Part shown: positions 62,509 to 64,000 of the stretch, piece by piece
Layout: each line of letters starts with the position of its first letter
How positions within the stretch are numbered: the first letter of the stretch is position 1
Origin: Allocoleopsis franciscana PCC 7113
GTDB lineage: Bacteria > Cyanobacteriota > Cyanobacteriia > Cyanobacteriales > Coleofasciculaceae
Assembly: GCF_000317515.1 (NCBI RefSeq)
Contig: NC_019738.1
Span: 5,358,001 to 5,422,000, forward strand
Direction of reading: 5' to 3'
DNA: 64,000 bases
Notes under the pieces: generated by a model
What the model was told of the DNA's origin: nothing
The model's database searches: none
The model's input: only the letters and a program-made list of their open reading frames with translations
Translations under genes and position numbers: made by a program

Positions 62509-64000
62509 TCATCCTTCTTTTTTAGCTTTTTGAGACGGTAAAAACGGGCTTAAATCTAAATTTTCTTCTACCGTATCCGCCAGCAAGTTTAACATCGTTT
62601 CTCGTTGTTCGCGGTAATTCGCAACCCCTGTAGGAAGCGAGGGGAGTCCTCGTTGCTGTCGCAGAAAATTTAACCAGGCACGTCGCCAAGGCCCATTATC
62701 AAACAGTCCGTGCAGGTAACTGCCCCAAACGGATTGATTAATGTCAACAATGCCTAAACCAGGGTCATCAAATAGAGGTTTACAAGATGACTGTGTATTT
62801 CCTTCTTCAGACTCCACTAAGCGCGATCGCCCTTGATGAATTTCGTAACCTGTAACCGGTAAACCCACTTGAGGATAATTGGAGGTTACAATCCGCTGAC
62901 GTGCGACTTTATTACCCGCAATCACTGTTTTTAAGGGTAACAAACTTAACCCTTGATAACGTCCTTCTTGCCCTTCAATTCCCTCTGGATCAGCGAGCAT
63001 TTTGCCCAACATTTGGAAACCCCCACAAATTCCTAACACTGTCCCTCCGGCAGCGGCGTACTCTTGGATAGCTGCTGCCATACCCGTTTTTTGTAGGACT
63101 AATAAATCAGCAATGGTAGTTTTAGTACCTGGGAGAATCACGGCATCTGGATGTCCCAAGGGTTGAGATGGCAGGACATATTTTACAGTGACGCTGGGTT
63201 CGGATTCGAGGGGGTCAAAATCCGTAAAATTGGAAATTCGGGGCAGTCGAATCACGGCAATCGTGATTTCGCTATTCGCCTTTTTTTGAAAGTTTCGTTC
63301 TAGCAAATCAAGGGAATCTTCGGCGGGGAATATCTGCTCCATCCAGGGAATCACACCCACGACGGGAATACCCGTGCGTTCTTCCAGCCAAGTGATACCG
63401 GAGTCCAAAAGCGATCGCTGGCCCCTAAACTTATTAATCACCACACCCTTAATTAAAGCGCGTTCTTCGGGTTCCAACAGTTCCAGAGTGCCGACGACAT
63501 GAGCAAAAGCTCCACCTCTATCAATATCCACCACCAGCAAGGTAGGCGCATTTAAATGCATCGCCACTCGCATATTCGTCAAGTCGCGGTGCTTAAGATT
63601 AATCTCCGCAGGGCTACCCGCACCTTCGCATACCACTAAATCAAAGTCATTCGTCAGACGCCGCAGGGATTCTTCAATCGCCTGCCAACCTTGAGTAAAA
63701 TACTGCTCATAGTAATCGGCTGCACTGACTTTGCCGACGGCTTTGCCCATGAGAATGACTTGGGATGTCATGTCCCCTTGGGGCTTGAGTAAGATGGGGT
63801 TCATTTCCACACAAGGCATTACCCCGGCAGCCCAAGCTTGTACCGCCTGTGCATGACCGATTTCTCCACCATTCGGCGTTACATAGGCATTCAGCGCCAT
63901 ATTCTGCCCTTTAAAGGGAGTGACACGCCAGCCGCGCCGCGAGAGAATACGACATAAAGCTGTGGCAACTAAAGATTTTCCTGCGTGGGAGGTTGTACCC
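62509..64000 (-). CDS. cobQ: Cobyric acid synthase CobQ (5' end beyond the window)
   Basis: The C-terminal 497 codons are visible; the start lies outside the right edge. The frame runs past the internal ATG at 63900: upstream it reads GTTSHAGKSLVATALCRILS and WRVTPFKGQNMALNAYVTPNG, the normal CobQ N-terminus with Walker A. The synthetase domain has CEGAGSPAEINLKHRDLTNMRVA and DIDRGGAFA. The class I glutamine amidotransferase domain has its Cys in LGICGGFQMLGK and the His/Glu region near GSYLHGLFDNGPWR. It amidates the corrin side chains using glutamine and ATP in cobalamin synthesis. Confidence 0.95.
   Translation of the reverse strand, partial: GTTSHAGKSLVATALCRILSRRGWRVTPFKGQNMALNAYVTPNGGEIGHAQAVQAWAAGVMPCVEMNPILLKPQGDMTSQVILMGKAVGKVSAADYYEQYFTQGWQAIEESLRRLTNDFDLVVCEGAGSPAEINLKHRDLTNMRVAMHLNAPTLLVVDIDRGGAFAHVVGTLELLEPEERALIKGVVINKFRGQRSLLDSGITWLEERTGIPVVGVIPWMEQIFPAEDSLDLLERNFQKKANSEITIAVIRLPRISNFTDFDPLESEPSVTVKYVLPSQPLGHPDAVILPGTKTTIADLLVLQKTGMAAAIQEYAAAGGTVLGICGGFQMLGKMLADPEGIEGQEGRYQGLSLLPLKTVIAGNKVARQRIVTSNYPQVGLPVTGYEIHQGRSRLVESEEGNTQSSCKPLFDDPGLGIVDINQSVWGSYLHGLFDNGPWRRAWLNFLRQQRGLPSLPTGVANYREQRETMLNLLADTVEENLDLSPFLPSQKAKKEG

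Overview
The window comes from a filamentous cyanobacterium. Evidence: hetR (48381-49295), the PSII extrinsic protein gene psbU, btpA, a cyanobacterial VKOR-thioredoxin fusion, frequent HIP1 octamers (GCGATCGC), heptamer short tandem repeats, multi-PAS histidine kinases and two-partner-secretion exoproteins. No nif or heterocyst-envelope genes are visible, so heterocyst formation cannot be inferred. The family-level guess (Coleofasciculus/Allocoleopsis/Moorea-like Oscillatoriales) is inference only.

Layout. 1-4.5 kb: truncated TPS exoprotein, ArsB arsenite pump, PAS histidine kinase. 4.5-6.2 kb: complete insertion sequence with imperfect inverted repeats, a 4-bp target duplication and a transposase split across an A9 run. 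6.2-10.5 kb: thrC, DEAD-box helicase, rimO. 10.9-12.8 kb: btpA and VKOR-Trx. 13.5-21.3 kb: CHASE2-PAS-GGDEF cyclase, 2OG oxygenase, Uma2 nuclease, gamma-glutamyltransferase and a ribbon-helix-helix/PAS protein. 22.4-31.9 kb: small exported peptide, nadB, psbU, 1-Cys peroxiredoxin, large repetitive TPS exoprotein, cysK, [2Fe-2S] protein. 32-41.3 kb: multi-PAS/GAF kinase, YgfZ, peroxiredoxin-glutaredoxin fusion, VOC protein, SLOG/LSDAT protein, CobA-like ATPase, and relics of a WD40 gene and an IS630 transposase. 41.5-47.3 kb: adk, rph, GT39-like membrane protein, crcB, FAD oxidoreductase. 47.3-49.3 kb: the hetR locus. 49.5-64 kb: DUF92/VTE6-like protein, VOC, lipase, giant membrane protein, RRM protein, methylglyoxal synthase-lipid kinase fusion, XRE regulator plus HEPN-like protein, carotenoid-desaturase-like oxidoreductase, class A beta-lactamase-like hydrolase, ferredoxin, and 5'-truncated cobQ.

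The most exciting observation is upstream of hetR. An uncalled 30-codon ORF (47406-47498) ends exactly in RGSGR-stop, the HetR-binding PatS pentapeptide. A second small ORF (47927-48124) has a signal peptide and ends PGSKRRSFYQ, like a degenerate PatX tail. Both start codons lie at the same distance behind a duplicated 69-nt leader (47 of 69 positions identical by hand count) containing a GTCCGTATC/GATACGGAC-type hairpin that covers the only SD-like bases. This looks like a tandem, co-regulated pair of HetR-inhibitor peptide genes next to their target regulator.

A second theme is invasion by dispersed cyanobacterial repeats, including in-frame insertions inside three coding sequences (VOC protein, FAD oxidoreductase, giant membrane protein).
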